Positions 19,875 through 29,391 are shown, counted from the first letter of the stretch. The stretch is 64,000 bases of DNA from SKVR01 sp964453995 (GCA_964453995.1 CAYVQC010000015.1:11550-75549), one strand, 5' to 3'. Program-made: numbers and translations. Notes: generated by a model not told the origin, from the sequence alone.

Positions 19875-21233
19875 ATGAATAGCCCGGCAATTTACAATAT
19901 TTCACCCGTTGATGGGAGGTATCATAAGCAAACCTTAGAATTGCAAAAGTACTTTAGCGAATATGCACTGATCCAGTACAGGATATTTATTGAGCTCGAG
20001 TATTTTATAGCATTGTATCAGCAGGGGCTACCCGAGCTTTCAGCTATCACTGGCAAAGAGATTGAGGCGATCCGCTCTATCTATCATGACTATACCGGGC
20101 TTGATGCGCTTCGGATAAAAGAAATTGAAGCAGTTACCAATCATGATATCAAAGCGGTTGAGTATTTTATAAAAGAAAAGTTTGACCATTTGGGTCTTTC
20201 AGCCTACAGAGAGTTTATCCACTTTGGTCTTACGTCGCAGGATATCAATAATACCGCCATACCCTTATCGTTGAAGGAAGGATTACTGGAGGTACTTGTA
20301 CCCCAGCTGGATGAACTTATGGCGACATTAAAGAATATGGCCCGCGAATGGCTCGAAGTTCCTATGCTTGCGCATACCCATGGGCAACCAGCTTCTCCTA
20401 CAACCGTTGGCAAGGAAGTGTATGTTTTTTACTATCGCCTGGAGCGGCAGATCAACCAATTGCTCGCGCTCCCCTTCCCTGCCAAGTTTGGCGGAGCCAC
20501 AGGAAATTTCAATGCACACAAAGCGGCCTACCCCAACATAAACTGGAATGAGTTTGCCGATCGGTTTGTAAACAATACCCTGAAACTAAAAAGATCAGAA
20601 GTTACCACCCAGATCGAACACTACGATTTCCTGGCCTCCATATTCGATGGGCTGAAGAGAATCTGCACCATCATTATTGATCTTAACCGCGATGCATGGA
20701 GCTACATTTCCATGAATTATTTCAAGCAAAAGATCAAAGAGGGAGAGGTTGGTTCTTCTGCCATGCCCCATAAGGTAAACCCTATCGATTTTGAAAACTC
20801 GGAAGGGAACGCAGGTATTGCCATTGCCCTGTTTGAACATCTGGCGGCAAAACTACCAATATCGCGCCTGCAACGAGACCTTACCGATTCTACCGTGTTG
20901 CGCAATATCGGGGTGCCCCTAGCGCATATGCTCATTTCGGTAAAGGCCACCCATAAGGGGCTAAACAAGCTGATCATAAACCAGGAAAAGATCACTAAGG
21001 ATCTTGACGAAAACTGGATGGTGGTAGCTGAAGCCATCCAAACGGTGCTGCGCAGGATAAAATACCCTGAACCTTATGAAAAACTAAAGGAACTCACCCG
21101 CACAAACCAGAACATTACACGTGAGATCATTCATAACTTTATCAAATCTCTTGATATTGACCAGGAAACCAAAGAGAATCTTCTTTCTTTGACACCTTTC
21201 AATTATACCGGGATTCTTCCTGTAATTCATTAG
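19875..21233 (+). CDS. purB: Adenylosuccinate lyase
   Basis: A 452-residue member of the fumarase/aspartase superfamily that removes fumarate from SAICAR and adenylosuccinate in purine synthesis. Visible motifs are SPVDGRY at the N-terminus, FGLTSQDINNTA, the TH-GQPASPTT region with the catalytic His, and the mobile signature loop GSSAMPHKVNPIDFENSEGN (~residues 296-315). The length fits the bacterial PurB subgroup of about 450 residues. It stands 180 bp from yidC with a REP-like element between, and 150 bp from the ABC transporter downstream. Confidence 0.95.
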   Translation: MNSPAIYNISPVDGRYHKQTLELQKYFSEYALIQYRIFIELEYFIALYQQGLPELSAITGKEIEAIRSIYHDYTGLDALRIKEIEAVTNHDIKAVEYFIKEKFDHLGLSAYREFIHFGLTSQDINNTAIPLSLKEGLLEVLVPQLDELMATLKNMAREWLEVPMLAHTHGQPASPTTVGKEVYVFYYRLERQINQLLALPFPAKFGGATGNFNAHKAAYPNINWNEFADRFVNNTLKLKRSEVTTQIEHYDFLASIFDGLKRICTIIIDLNRDAWSYISMNYFKQKIKEGEVGSSAMPHKVNPIDFENSEGNAGIAIALFEHLAAKLPISRLQRDLTDSTVLRNIGVPLAHMLISVKATHKGLNKLIINQEKITKDLDENWMVVAEAIQTVLRRIKYPEPYEKLKELTRTNQNITREIIHNFIKSLDIDQETKENLLSLTPFNYTGILPVIH

Positions 21234-21383
21234 GATTTGCTGTGTCTTATAGAATGTTTGCCTGCAGGATTTAAGCGCGTATGCTACAACTCAGGGATAA
21301 ACCGGCCGCCAAACGGAAGGGCTTTCAGTATCGGCATTGATTAAAATATGCCTTTCACCGGGAAATTGATTAAAAATTAATAC

Positions 21384-23207
21384 ATGGATAAATTCAAAAG
21401 ATTATTCAGTTACCTTATTCCTTACAAGTCAGCTGTTGCACTTAATGTTTTTTTCAGCTTCATGAGTGCCATATTCAATGTCTTTTCTGTAATCATGGTC
21501 ATTCCGGTGCTGTCTATTCTTTTTGAAATGCAACCCATTGTAACAGAGCCGGCCCCTCTGACCTTTTCAGTAGATTCCATTACGGATAACTTCAATTACT
21601 TGGCCAGCTACCTTATGATCAACTACGGCAGTATTGCCACGCTGATAGCGGTGGGAATATTTGCCATTGTGATGAGCTTTTTTAAAAATGCATTCAAATA
21701 TGCGGCCCTGTACAACCTGGCTTATATTCGCAACATTGTGGTAAAGGATATTCGTAATGACCTGTACGACAAATCACTGGTACTGCCACTCTCGTATCAT
21801 ACCAATGAAAAAAAAGGCGACCTGATCAGCCGCATGACCAGCGATGTGCAACAGATTGAGCACAGTGTAATCAGCTCACTGGAAATGGTTTTTCGCGAAC
21901 CCATAACCATTTTCGTAATCCTTGTATCATTGTTTATCATGAGCACCAGCCTTACCCTGGGTGTATTAATCCTACTGCCACTCAGCGGACTGATCATCGG
22001 GCGGATAGGAAAGACACTCCGATCTACGGCACTGAAAGGGCAGAACAAGCTGGGAGTAATTCTCTCTGTGTTGGAGGAAACCCTCACCGGGATAAGGGTA
22101 ATCAAGGTTTTTAATGCCGAGAAAAAGGTAAAAGACCGCTTTCTGAGCATCAATAGTTTTTATACCCTGGTAATGACAAAAATGTACCGCCGGCAGTACC
22201 TGGCATCCCCGGTGAGCGAGTTCCTGGGTACAGTAGTAGTGATCCTTATTGTATGGTATGGCGGGGCATTGGTTCTTACCGATGTAAGCACGCTTTCCCC
22301 CGCTGCCTTTATTGGCTATCTGATTCTGTTCGCCCAAATCATCAATCCTGCAAAATCTTTCTCTACAGCATACTACAACATACTCAAGGGTATGGCTTCT
22401 GCCGATCGTATTGATGATATTCTAAAAGCCGAAGTAACCATTCAGGATAAGCCCGATGCAAGGCCAATTTCTGCCTTTAATGAATCCATTACATTCAACA
22501 ACGTAAGTTTTCGCTACGAAAAAGCGCCCATCCTGCGAAACATTAACCTTACCATCCCCAAAGGAAAAACCATTGCCCTGGTGGGCCAGTCAGGAGCTGG
22601 AAAATCTACCCTGGTAGATCTTCTTTCAAGATTGTATGATGTTACGGAAGGTGAAATTCTCCTGGACGGAATAAATATTAAAGACATAAAAATACACGAT
22701 CTGAGAGCCCTCATGGGGAATGTAAACCAGGAAGCAATCCTTTTCAATGATAATTTTTTCAACAACATTGCTTTTGGAGAATACAATGTACCCGAAGCTG
22801 ATGTAATAAGAGCCGCCAAAATTGCCAACGCCCATGAGTTCATTGAAAAAACACCCCTGGGCTACTATACCAATATTGGCGATCGTGGCAACAAACTGTC
22901 AGGAGGACAACGCCAGCGATTGAGCATTGCACGTGCCATCCTGAAAAACCCCCCCATACTCATTCTTGACGAGGCAACCTCGGCACTTGATACTGAATCG
23001 GAAAAACTCGTGCAGGAAGCTCTTTCCAATGTAATGAAAAACAGAACTTCTGTGGTAATCGCTCACAGGCTCTCCACAGTGATCAATGCCGACCTTATTT
23101 GTGTTTTACATGAGGGCGAGATTGTGGAAAGAGGCTCACATGACCAACTGCTGGCCATGGATGGATATTATAAAAAACTCCATTCATTGCAGATGTTTGC
23201 AGAATAA
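21384..23207 (+). CDS. ABC exporter, fused permease-ATPase (MsbA/lipid A type)
   Basis: A 607-residue half-transporter. The N-terminal membrane domain has about six TMs (residues 20-330). The ATPase domain at ~360-600 has Walker A GQSGAGKST, signature LSGGQRQRLSIA, Walker B ILILDEATSALD and the H-loop IAHRLST. Half-size exporters of this layout act as homodimers. The closest known group is MsbA, which flips lipid A-core, but substrate assignment from sequence alone is not safe. The DUF5606 gene follows 73 bp downstream on the same strand. Confidence 0.9.
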   Translation: MDKFKRLFSYLIPYKSAVALNVFFSFMSAIFNVFSVIMVIPVLSILFEMQPIVTEPAPLTFSVDSITDNFNYLASYLMINYGSIATLIAVGIFAIVMSFFKNAFKYAALYNLAYIRNIVVKDIRNDLYDKSLVLPLSYHTNEKKGDLISRMTSDVQQIEHSVISSLEMVFREPITIFVILVSLFIMSTSLTLGVLILLPLSGLIIGRIGKTLRSTALKGQNKLGVILSVLEETLTGIRVIKVFNAEKKVKDRFLSINSFYTLVMTKMYRRQYLASPVSEFLGTVVVILIVWYGGALVLTDVSTLSPAAFIGYLILFAQIINPAKSFSTAYYNILKGMASADRIDDILKAEVTIQDKPDARPISAFNESITFNNVSFRYEKAPILRNINLTIPKGKTIALVGQSGAGKSTLVDLLSRLYDVTEGEILLDGINIKDIKIHDLRALMGNVNQEAILFNDNFFNNIAFGEYNVPEADVIRAAKIANAHEFIEKTPLGYYTNIGDRGNKLSGGQRQRLSIARAILKNPPILILDEATSALDTESEKLVQEALSNVMKNRTSVVIAHRLSTVINADLICVLHEGEIVERGSHDQLLAMDGYYKKLHSLQMFAE

Positions 23208-23280
23208 AATCATTCACTATTTTTGCCGGTAAAATAAGACCGAAACAACAAAATACAGAAAACAATCAAAATTAAAGAAG

Positions 23281-23826
23281 ATGGATTTAAGTAAAGTAAT
23301 GGCAATTTCAGGGAAAAGTGGTTTGTATAAGATCATTTCCCAATCCAAAGCAAGTATTATCGTTGAATCATTAACCGATGGCAAAAAGATGCCGGTCTTT
23401 GCAACGCACCGTTCATCAGTACTGGAAGATATCAGTATGTTCACCTATACTGAAGATGTCCCCCTGAAAAAGGTGTTGTGGAACATGTATCAGAAAGAAG
23501 ATGGGAAAGAAGCCTCTGTTGATACAAAAGCCGATGCAAACGAATTGAAACAGTACTTCGAAGAGGTGTTGCCCGACTTTGATCAGGAAAGGGTTTATCC
23601 CAGCGATATCAAGAAGGTTATTTCCTGGTATAACCAGTTGCTGAAACATGATATGATCAGTGAACCAAAGGATGAAGAAGAGGCACCGGACCAGTCTGAG
23701 GGTGATAGCACCTCTGAAAAAGATGAATTAACTGACAATACAAAGGAGTCAGAAATGCCATCGGAAGAAAAAAAGAGCAGCCCCAAGATCGGTTCTGCCC
23801 AATCTGATGCAAAAAAGAAGGAGTAA
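23281..23826 (+). CDS. DUF5606 family protein
   Basis: A 181-residue cytoplasmic protein. The first ~130 residues (starting MDLSKVMAISGKSGLYKIIS) match the DUF5606 family, which is essentially restricted to Bacteroidota. The conserved KMPVFATHRSSVLEDISMFT segment is present. The last ~50 residues are a low-complexity acidic tail of Glu/Asp/Ser/Lys. The function is unknown. It sits between an ABC exporter and pyrD on the same strand, only 36 bp from pyrD, so co-transcription is likely. The acidic tail suggests a disordered, possibly interaction-mediating end. Confidence 0.88.
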   Translation: MDLSKVMAISGKSGLYKIISQSKASIIVESLTDGKKMPVFATHRSSVLEDISMFTYTEDVPLKKVLWNMYQKEDGKEASVDTKADANELKQYFEEVLPDFDQERVYPSDIKKVISWYNQLLKHDMISEPKDEEEAPDQSEGDSTSEKDELTDNTKESEMPSEEKKSSPKIGSAQSDAKKKE

Positions 23827-23862
23827 TTCTTTCGAATCTAAGAAAATGTAATACACGATACA

Positions 23863-24915
23863 ATGTACAAAAAGATCATCCGGCCACTTTTGTTCCTGCT
23901 ACCCCCTGAAACAGTGCATCATGTGGTTGTAAAAATGCTTCATGCAGGGTATGTTATTCCTGGAGTGAAGCAGATGATCTCATGGGCCTGCAGGGTTAAT
24001 GATCCCTTGCTGGAAACCGAACTCTTCGGCATAAGGTTTCCCAATAAAGTAGGCCTGGCAGCCGGCTTCGATAAGCAGGCAAACCTCTACAATCACCTCT
24101 CTGCTTTTGGCTTTGGACATATCGAAGTTGGTACGGTAAACCCTCTGCCACAGCCAGGAAATCCCAAACCCCGTCTCTTCAGACTAAAAAAAGACCAGGC
24201 CCTGATCAACCGTATGGGATTTAACAATCCCGGTGTTGATGCTTTTGTGAAAAACCTCAGGAAGAACAAGCCCAACATCATTATAGGCGGAAACATAGGC
24301 AAAAATACACTAACCCCCAATGATGAGGCTATTGCCGATTACCTGGCATGCTTCGAAAAACTCTATCCCTGGGTGGATTATTTTGTGATCAATGTAAGTT
24401 GCCCTAATATTGAAGGCCTGGGAAAACTCCAGGACAAGGACGAACTGATCAGGATCATTGATACCATTAACGCGGCAAACAACACAAAACCAAAAAGAAG
24501 GCCGGTTTTACTTAAAATCTCTCCCGATCTTACAGAAGAACAGCTTGATGACACCCTCGCTGTAGTTAAAAAAACGGGGATTGATGGAATTATAGCAACA
24601 AATACCACAACTACCCGTCAGGGCCTTTCCACTTCAGAAAGTGAAATTAATAATATTGGGCGGGGTGGCCTTAGCGGCAAACCCCTGAGAGAAAGAGCCA
24701 CTGCGATGATTGCCAGTATTGTGCAAAAAACAGGGGGAACAATACCGGTAATTGGAGTAGGTGGCATCATGTCAGCCAAAGATGCCCTGGACAAACTCGA
24801 AGCAGGTGCCAGCCTGGTGCAGATCTACACCGGCTTTATTTACGAGGGCCCGGGCCTGGTAAAGAGAATAAACCAGGCAGTATTAAATTACCTTAAACAA
24901 AAGCCGCGAAAGTAA
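23863..24915 (+). CDS. pyrD: Dihydroorotate dehydrogenase (quinone), class 2
   Basis: A 350-residue FMN enzyme that oxidises dihydroorotate to orotate with transfer of electrons to quinone. The N-terminal ~40 residues form the class 2 hydrophobic extension (IIRPLLFLLPPETVHHVVVK). Class 2 hallmarks follow: FPNKVGLAAGFDK, GFGHIEVGTVNPLPQPGNPK, NRMGFNN, VNVSCPNIEGL with the Ser/Asn catalytic region, and TNTTTTR and GRGGLSGKPL near the phosphate site. The length is normal. It is the third pyrimidine gene in the window, with pyrC and pyrG, but not in one operon with them. Confidence 0.96.
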   Translation: MYKKIIRPLLFLLPPETVHHVVVKMLHAGYVIPGVKQMISWACRVNDPLLETELFGIRFPNKVGLAAGFDKQANLYNHLSAFGFGHIEVGTVNPLPQPGNPKPRLFRLKKDQALINRMGFNNPGVDAFVKNLRKNKPNIIIGGNIGKNTLTPNDEAIADYLACFEKLYPWVDYFVINVSCPNIEGLGKLQDKDELIRIIDTINAANNTKPKRRPVLLKISPDLTEEQLDDTLAVVKKTGIDGIIATNTTTTRQGLSTSESEINNIGRGGLSGKPLRERATAMIASIVQKTGGTIPVIGVGGIMSAKDALDKLEAGASLVQIYTGFIYEGPGLVKRINQAVLNYLKQKPRK

Positions 24916-24937
24916 CTTTTCCCTTTTAGTTTGTTGT

Positions 24938-24955
24938 CTTATTGTTAACAATAAG
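24938..24955. promoter_or_regulatory. Perfect 18-bp palindrome upstream of the aspartyl protease gene
   Basis: CTTATTGTTAACAATAAG is fully self-complementary and lies 22 bp before the ATG at 24977. It could be an operator or a short hairpin in the leader. No regulator is identified. Confidence 0.4.
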
Positions 24956-24976
24956 CATATAGATTAAAAAACAAAC

Positions 24977-26227
24977 ATGAGCAAGCGCTTTTTTGTCCTT
25001 TTTATTTTCTACTTTTTTATCCTTGGCCAGTGTAACACATTCCTGATTTCTGAAGCCCGGGGGCAGCAGGAACAGGGATTCAGTTTTGATGTCAACTACC
25101 GTTCTTTGCGCATACCGGTAAAAATTTCACAGAACCTTCTGGTAGTTCCCATGAGCATCAACAACTCTCCCCCGCTGAATTTTATCCTCGATACCGGTGT
25201 GAATACCACCATACTTACCGAACCAATTATTGCCCATCTGTTTTCTATCGATGTAAGTGACCTGGTTTATGTACTGGGTTTAGGCAGTGAAGGAATTATT
25301 GAAGCAGGAATGGCTCGCAATGTTACATTCTCAATGCAGGGAATTACAGGGCGGAATATGAATATGATCGTTTTGCCCGATGGGGTTTTGTCCTTTTCAG
25401 AAATATTTGGCTTTCCCGTGCATGGCATAATTGGATATGACTTCTTCAGGGAATTTCCGGTGGAAGTGAATTACAGGCGTAAATTCATCAAAGTATACCA
25501 GGAACCAACCTATCGTATCAGAAGAAGAAGTACGGTAGTGCCCTTAATTATGGAAAATAACAAGCCCTACATCGAAGTATCAGTAATGGGAAAAGATTCG
25601 GTAAAGGTTGACTCTCTTAAGCTGCTGGTAGATATGGGAGCTACAAACCCAGTATTTCTCAATAGTAGCTTTAAGCATCTCACCCCAAAAAGAATCCCTG
25701 CATATCTTGGTAAAGGCATCAGTGGGGAATTGGTAGGTGAGATGGGTCGTTTGCAATACCTGGAAATCGAAGATTTTGTAATTGATGCCCCATTGGTTGC
25801 CTATCCGGAGGAAGAGTTTTTAACCCTTGCAAACCTGAAATTTGAATGGCAGGGCATACTGGGCGGAGGAATACTCAGCCGGTTTCGTTTTATCATTGAT
25901 TATGGCAGTAAGAAACTGGTAATGAGAAAGAACAACAGTTTCAGAAAACCTTTTGAGCACAACATGAGTGGTATTGAGGTAATAGCAAGAGGTGCTTCCT
26001 TTTCTGAATACTTTATCAGCTATGTACGCGAAAACTCCATAGCCCATGAAAAGGATATAAGACCCGGAGATCAGATCATCAGGATCATGAACAAGCAAAC
26101 AGCCCGCGTGACACTTGATGAGATCGTGGGAATTCTTAACCAGGAGCCCGGAACTGTTATCCACCTGGAAATACTCAGGGGAGATGATATTTACCGCAAA
26201 GTAATAACCCTGAGAGAAGACATCTGA
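24977..26227 (+). CDS. Two-lobed retropepsin-like aspartyl protease with C-terminal PDZ domain
   Basis: A 416-residue exported protein with signal peptide (residues 1-30). The first aspartyl-protease lobe carries ILDTGVNTT (Asp72), and the second carries LLVDMGATN (Asp219). Each lobe is followed by a GIIG- or GILGGG-type flap or core motif. Residues ~330-412 form a PDZ-like domain (ARGASFSEYF, IRPGDQIIRIMNKQ). This is the Asp_protease_2 arrangement known in Bacteroidota, in which both lobes sit in one chain. It is likely periplasmic or membrane-associated; substrate is unknown. The second catalytic motif is DMG rather than DTG, a tolerated variation. It is followed by a terminator and lies 61 bp after pyrD. 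Confidence 0.85.
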   Translation: MSKRFFVLFIFYFFILGQCNTFLISEARGQQEQGFSFDVNYRSLRIPVKISQNLLVVPMSINNSPPLNFILDTGVNTTILTEPIIAHLFSIDVSDLVYVLGLGSEGIIEAGMARNVTFSMQGITGRNMNMIVLPDGVLSFSEIFGFPVHGIIGYDFFREFPVEVNYRRKFIKVYQEPTYRIRRRSTVVPLIMENNKPYIEVSVMGKDSVKVDSLKLLVDMGATNPVFLNSSFKHLTPKRIPAYLGKGISGELVGEMGRLQYLEIEDFVIDAPLVAYPEEEFLTLANLKFEWQGILGGGILSRFRFIIDYGSKKLVMRKNNSFRKPFEHNMSGIEVIARGASFSEYFISYVRENSIAHEKDIRPGDQIIRIMNKQTARVTLDEIVGILNQEPGTVIHLEILRGDDIYRKVITLREDI

Positions 26228-26250
26228 AGAACCTTAAGTCGTTGAATGAA

Positions 26251-26285
26251 AAAAGCACCTGGTACCTGTTTGGCCGGGTGCTTTT
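26251..26285 (+). terminator. Rho-independent terminator after the aspartyl protease gene
   Basis: A 9-bp stem (26251-26259 with 26277-26285) with a T-rich 3' arm, 23 bp after the stop. The 17-base loop contains extra partial pairing. Confidence 0.7.
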
Positions 26286-26343
26286 CTGTTTAGTTTTTGC
26301 AGGGCGTAAAATGTTAATCCCGATAATGTAAAAGACTAAAAAT

Positions 26344-28113
26344 TCAATCCTCAAAAATAAGCCCGTAGTCGCGTTCTATGGCATTGGCGGTCCATTCTTC
26401 CGGAACCACTTTCCAGTTGTTATCGGCTTTGGGTTCTACCGGGCTTTGCTTTTCTATATACCCTGCCAGGTACGATCGGAGGTCATTATCTGATGTCCAT
26501 ACAATCCTTTCAGATAAAGCCGCATGGTCTATACCCGCTCCATGGGTCAGATGTCCACCACCGCCACTGCCGCGATATGAGTTAATGGCAACACGGTAGG
26601 TACGGTCAGGGATGAAACGGCCACCTTCCGACAATCCTTTTATCTTAATCCTGCTACCCACTGGTTGTGTTACATCAACTTCATAATCAAGACCCGATGC
26701 AGAATCAAAATTGAAGAATGCATTTGCAAACCGGGCTCTTCCCTGCCGATCCAACGCCAACTCACCCTGTTCATTTTTCCTAAGCAGCATAATATGATCA
26801 TCCTCATTCTCCATGGTGGTGTACCACAGCCCGTAAGAGTATTCAAGGAAATCTTTTATTTCGGCACCGGTAAGTTCCATTACATAGAGGTAGTTTTCGT
26901 AAGGATATAAACGGAACATATCCCGCATGGTCAGGTCTCCTTTTGCCAGGGTGGCATTAAATGAAAGAGGTGCAGCAAATGAGATCTGAGCATCAGTAAG
27001 TTCAAGCTGCATTTTATGAATAAAATCAACAAAAGCAGAGTTTCCGGCATAGGCCTTCTTTGAATGAAGATCTCTTTCAAGCACGCCAAGGGTTTTATCA
27101 ACAAAAGCCTGAACATTGTTGTAATCCTCCTGAAAATGAACCAGGAACTCCTCATCAGGCGTAAACTGATCCATTCCTACAATTTGTCCCTGGGTTTCGG
27201 AGAGGATATAATTTCCTCCGCTTCCCCTGGTAAATTGCAGATCAACAGCAGCTACCGAACGCCCGTGGGGATGTCCGCCAATGATGAGTACCTGCTCTCC
27301 ATCAATATTTTCAACATAACGGTTTCTTACCCTGTGATCATGAGCAGTAAATACCACATCAAACCCCGGTACATTTTCCGCAACAAATAATGATGCATTT
27401 TCTATCTGCAAATTGGTGGCTGCTTCCTCTGATCCATCTCCTTCGCCGCTATGAAAAAGCCCAATGATGGCGTGGGGTTTTTCATGATCGCGGATATATT
27501 CTACCCATTGTACAGCGGCCTGATGCATTCCGGTAAATTCTAGTCCTTCCCAAAGGGTTTGGGGCAGCCAGTTGGGAACCGATGAAGTAATAAGTCCCAG
27601 AACAGCGATCTTTACCCCATCTTTTTCTATGATCTGATAAGGCTTGAAATAGGGCTTTCCAGTTTTTTGATCCAGGATATTGGCTGCCAGCCAGGGAAAC
27701 CTGAATTCGTTTTTCAGCTGGTTGTATACATCGGATCCGGCTTCAATATCATGATTGCCCACCGAGGCAGCATCAAACCCAATGTAGTTCATAACTTTAG
27801 CAAACAGATTTACTTCATCAGTGGCAATAAAATTGGCAAAATATCCGGTGGGTTGCCCTTGCAAAAGGTCACCGTTGTCCAGGAGAACGATATGCTGATC
27901 TCTGTTGGCGCGTTCCTGGTTTACATAAGCACTTACATGTGCCAGGCTGCCGTCCATGGGTGTATCGGTGGTGAAATTATGCGGAAAAATTGCGGCATGC
28001 ACATCTGCGGTGGCCAAAACCTTAATATGTACCTTACTGTCTTTTTGTTGACAAGAAGTAGTAACCAATGCAGCAAGGATAAGCAACAACAATACAATAC
28101 TGTATTTTCTCAT
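26344..28113 (-). CDS. 5'-nucleotidase / 2',3'-cyclic phosphodiesterase family lipoprotein
   Basis: A 589-residue protein with a lipoprotein signal (lipobox VTTSC, Cys21). The N-terminal calcineurin-like metallophosphoesterase domain (residues ~30-300) shows ATADVHA, LLDNGDLLQGQP, SVGNHDIEAG, FHSGEGDG and the TAHDHRVRN and GGHPHGR metal sites. The C-terminal 5_nucleotid_C domain (~335-545) carries the nucleotide-binding part with NSYRGSGGGGHL. The first motif reads TADVHA rather than TNDLHG, but keeps the metal-binding Asp and His. It would hydrolyse nucleotides or cyclic nucleotides outside the cytoplasm to salvage nucleosides and phosphate. It lies downstream of the sigma-factor gene but is separated from it by a terminator. 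Confidence 0.92.
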   Translation of the reverse strand: MRKYSIVLLLLILAALVTTSCQQKDSKVHIKVLATADVHAAIFPHNFTTDTPMDGSLAHVSAYVNQERANRDQHIVLLDNGDLLQGQPTGYFANFIATDEVNLFAKVMNYIGFDAASVGNHDIEAGSDVYNQLKNEFRFPWLAANILDQKTGKPYFKPYQIIEKDGVKIAVLGLITSSVPNWLPQTLWEGLEFTGMHQAAVQWVEYIRDHEKPHAIIGLFHSGEGDGSEEAATNLQIENASLFVAENVPGFDVVFTAHDHRVRNRYVENIDGEQVLIIGGHPHGRSVAAVDLQFTRGSGGNYILSETQGQIVGMDQFTPDEEFLVHFQEDYNNVQAFVDKTLGVLERDLHSKKAYAGNSAFVDFIHKMQLELTDAQISFAAPLSFNATLAKGDLTMRDMFRLYPYENYLYVMELTGAEIKDFLEYSYGLWYTTMENEDDHIMLLRKNEQGELALDRQGRARFANAFFNFDSASGLDYEVDVTQPVGSRIKIKGLSEGGRFIPDRTYRVAINSYRGSGGGGHLTHGAGIDHAALSERIVWTSDNDLRSYLAGYIEKQSPVEPKADNNWKVVPEEWTANAIERDYGLIFED

Positions 28114-28180
28114 AAAAGCGAGTATTTGAATAATATAATATTAATGATCCCGGACCATGCCAGGACAATGGATTGCCATG

Positions 28181-28217
28181 AAAAAAGCGGCATTTGCAAA
28201 ACTACAAATACCGCTTT
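28181..28217 (-). terminator. Rho-independent terminator of the sigma-factor gene
   Basis: Read on the minus strand, a 13-bp stem (28205-28217 with 28184-28196, one mismatch) with an 8-base loop, followed by a T-run. It lies 24 bp after the stop. Confidence 0.85.
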
Positions 28218-28240
28218 AAATACGCTAAACTAATATGAAA

Positions 28241-29107
28241 TTATTGCCCTAAATAGGCTTTAAGCAACTTACTTCTTGAAGTGTGTTTAAGCCTTCTGAT
28301 GGCTTTCTCTTTTATCTGTCGTACACGTTCACGTGTAAGGTCAAATTTGGCACCAATTTCATCCAGGGTAAGACCATGATTCATACCGATTCCGAAATAG
28401 AGGTTTATCACGTCCCTTTCTTTTTCCGTGAGGGTGGCCAGCGATCGCTGTATTTCACGGGCAAGGGATTCATGAATAAGGCTTGAATCGGCATTGGGCG
28501 AGTCCTGGTTGACATAAACATCGAGCAGGCTTGCGTCTTCCCCTTGTACCAAAGGTGCATCTACAGACACATGATGGGTTGAAATCCTGAAAAACTCGGT
28601 AATTTTGTCTTCATTGATTTCCAATGAATCAGCTAGTTCTTCAGTTGATGGTGGGCGCTCAAATTTTTGTTCTAGGCGTGATGCTTCTTTTTTGATTTTG
28701 TTCAAAGAACCTACCTGGTTCAGCGGTAGCCTGACAATCCTTGATTGCTCAGCGAGAGCCTGAAGTATAGACTGACGAATCCACCACACCGCGTACGAGA
28801 TAAATTTAAATCCCCGGGTTTCATCAAATCTTTTGGCCGCTTTGATCAGCCCAAGATTTCCTTCGTTGATCAGGTCAGGCAAGCTTAACCCCTGATTTTG
28901 GTACTGCTTGGCCACAGACACTACAAAGCGAAGGTTGGCCTTGGTTAGTTTTTCCAAAGCGGCCTGGTCTCCCTGCTTTATGCGTTGCGCAAGCTGCACC
29001 TCTTCTTCTGCAGTAATGAGGGGCACTTTACCTATTTCCTGAAGATACTTGTCTAACGAAGCTGTATCCCGATTGGTAATAGATTTTGAAATCTTTAATT
29101 GTCTCAT
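28241..29107 (-). CDS. rpoD: Primary RNA polymerase sigma factor (sigma-70/RpoD family)
   Basis: A 288-residue sigma factor. Region 1.2 (DSLDKYLQEIGKVPLITAEE-like) starts near residue 17. Region 2 contains LRFVVSVAKQYQNQGLSLPD, EGNLGLIKAAKRFD, and the -10-reading GFKFISYAVWWIRQSI. Region 3 lies at ~145-195, and region 4 at ~215-280 has DLTRERVRQIKEKAIRRLK. There is no region 1.1, which makes it short compared with enterobacterial RpoD. This is the known form of the Bacteroidota housekeeping sigma, which recognises TAnnTTTG promoters. Its own promoter (29175-29205) matches that consensus exactly. It is monocistronic, with a good terminator. Confidence 0.95.
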   Translation of the reverse strand: MRQLKISKSITNRDTASLDKYLQEIGKVPLITAEEEVQLAQRIKQGDQAALEKLTKANLRFVVSVAKQYQNQGLSLPDLINEGNLGLIKAAKRFDETRGFKFISYAVWWIRQSILQALAEQSRIVRLPLNQVGSLNKIKKEASRLEQKFERPPSTEELADSLEINEDKITEFFRISTHHVSVDAPLVQGEDASLLDVYVNQDSPNADSSLIHESLAREIQRSLATLTEKERDVINLYFGIGMNHGLTLDEIGAKFDLTRERVRQIKEKAIRRLKHTSRSKLLKAYLGQ

Positions 29108-29174
29108 AGTTTGGGTTAAAATTTAGGTAATTTAGGGGTAGTGGAAAGTTGAATTTTCACGGTGAAAAAACTTT

Positions 29175-29205
29175 CAAAGGTACAAAAATTTGTGATAATG
29201 GCAAA
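29175..29205 (-). promoter_or_regulatory. Bacteroidota consensus promoter of the sigma-factor gene
   Basis: Read on the minus strand, a -33 TTTG (29202-29205) and a -7 TACCTTTG (29175-29182) separated by exactly 19 bases. This is the best match to the known Bacteroidota housekeeping consensus in the window. Transcription would start about 60 bases before the ATG at 29107. Confidence 0.75.
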
Positions 29206-29327
29206 ACTAAATTTAAACATTTTATTAACGCTATAACGCTTAAAACTCAAGATTCATTTTGCCCGGTATAATATTTTAAACAGAATAAATTAATTTTATC
29301 AGGATCAGGGAATTACAGGGTTGCATT

Positions 29328-29372
29328 AAAAAAAATTTCAGGCCTGCACCATTTAGGGAAACAGGCCTGAAA
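29328..29372 (-). terminator. Rho-independent terminator of the DegP-like protease gene
   Basis: A perfect 11-bp stem (29336-29346 with 29362-29372) and a 15-base loop. On the minus strand it is followed by eight or more T, 20 bp after the stop. Confidence 0.85.
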
Positions 29373-29391
29373 TCCGTTTTTATTCTTTGTA

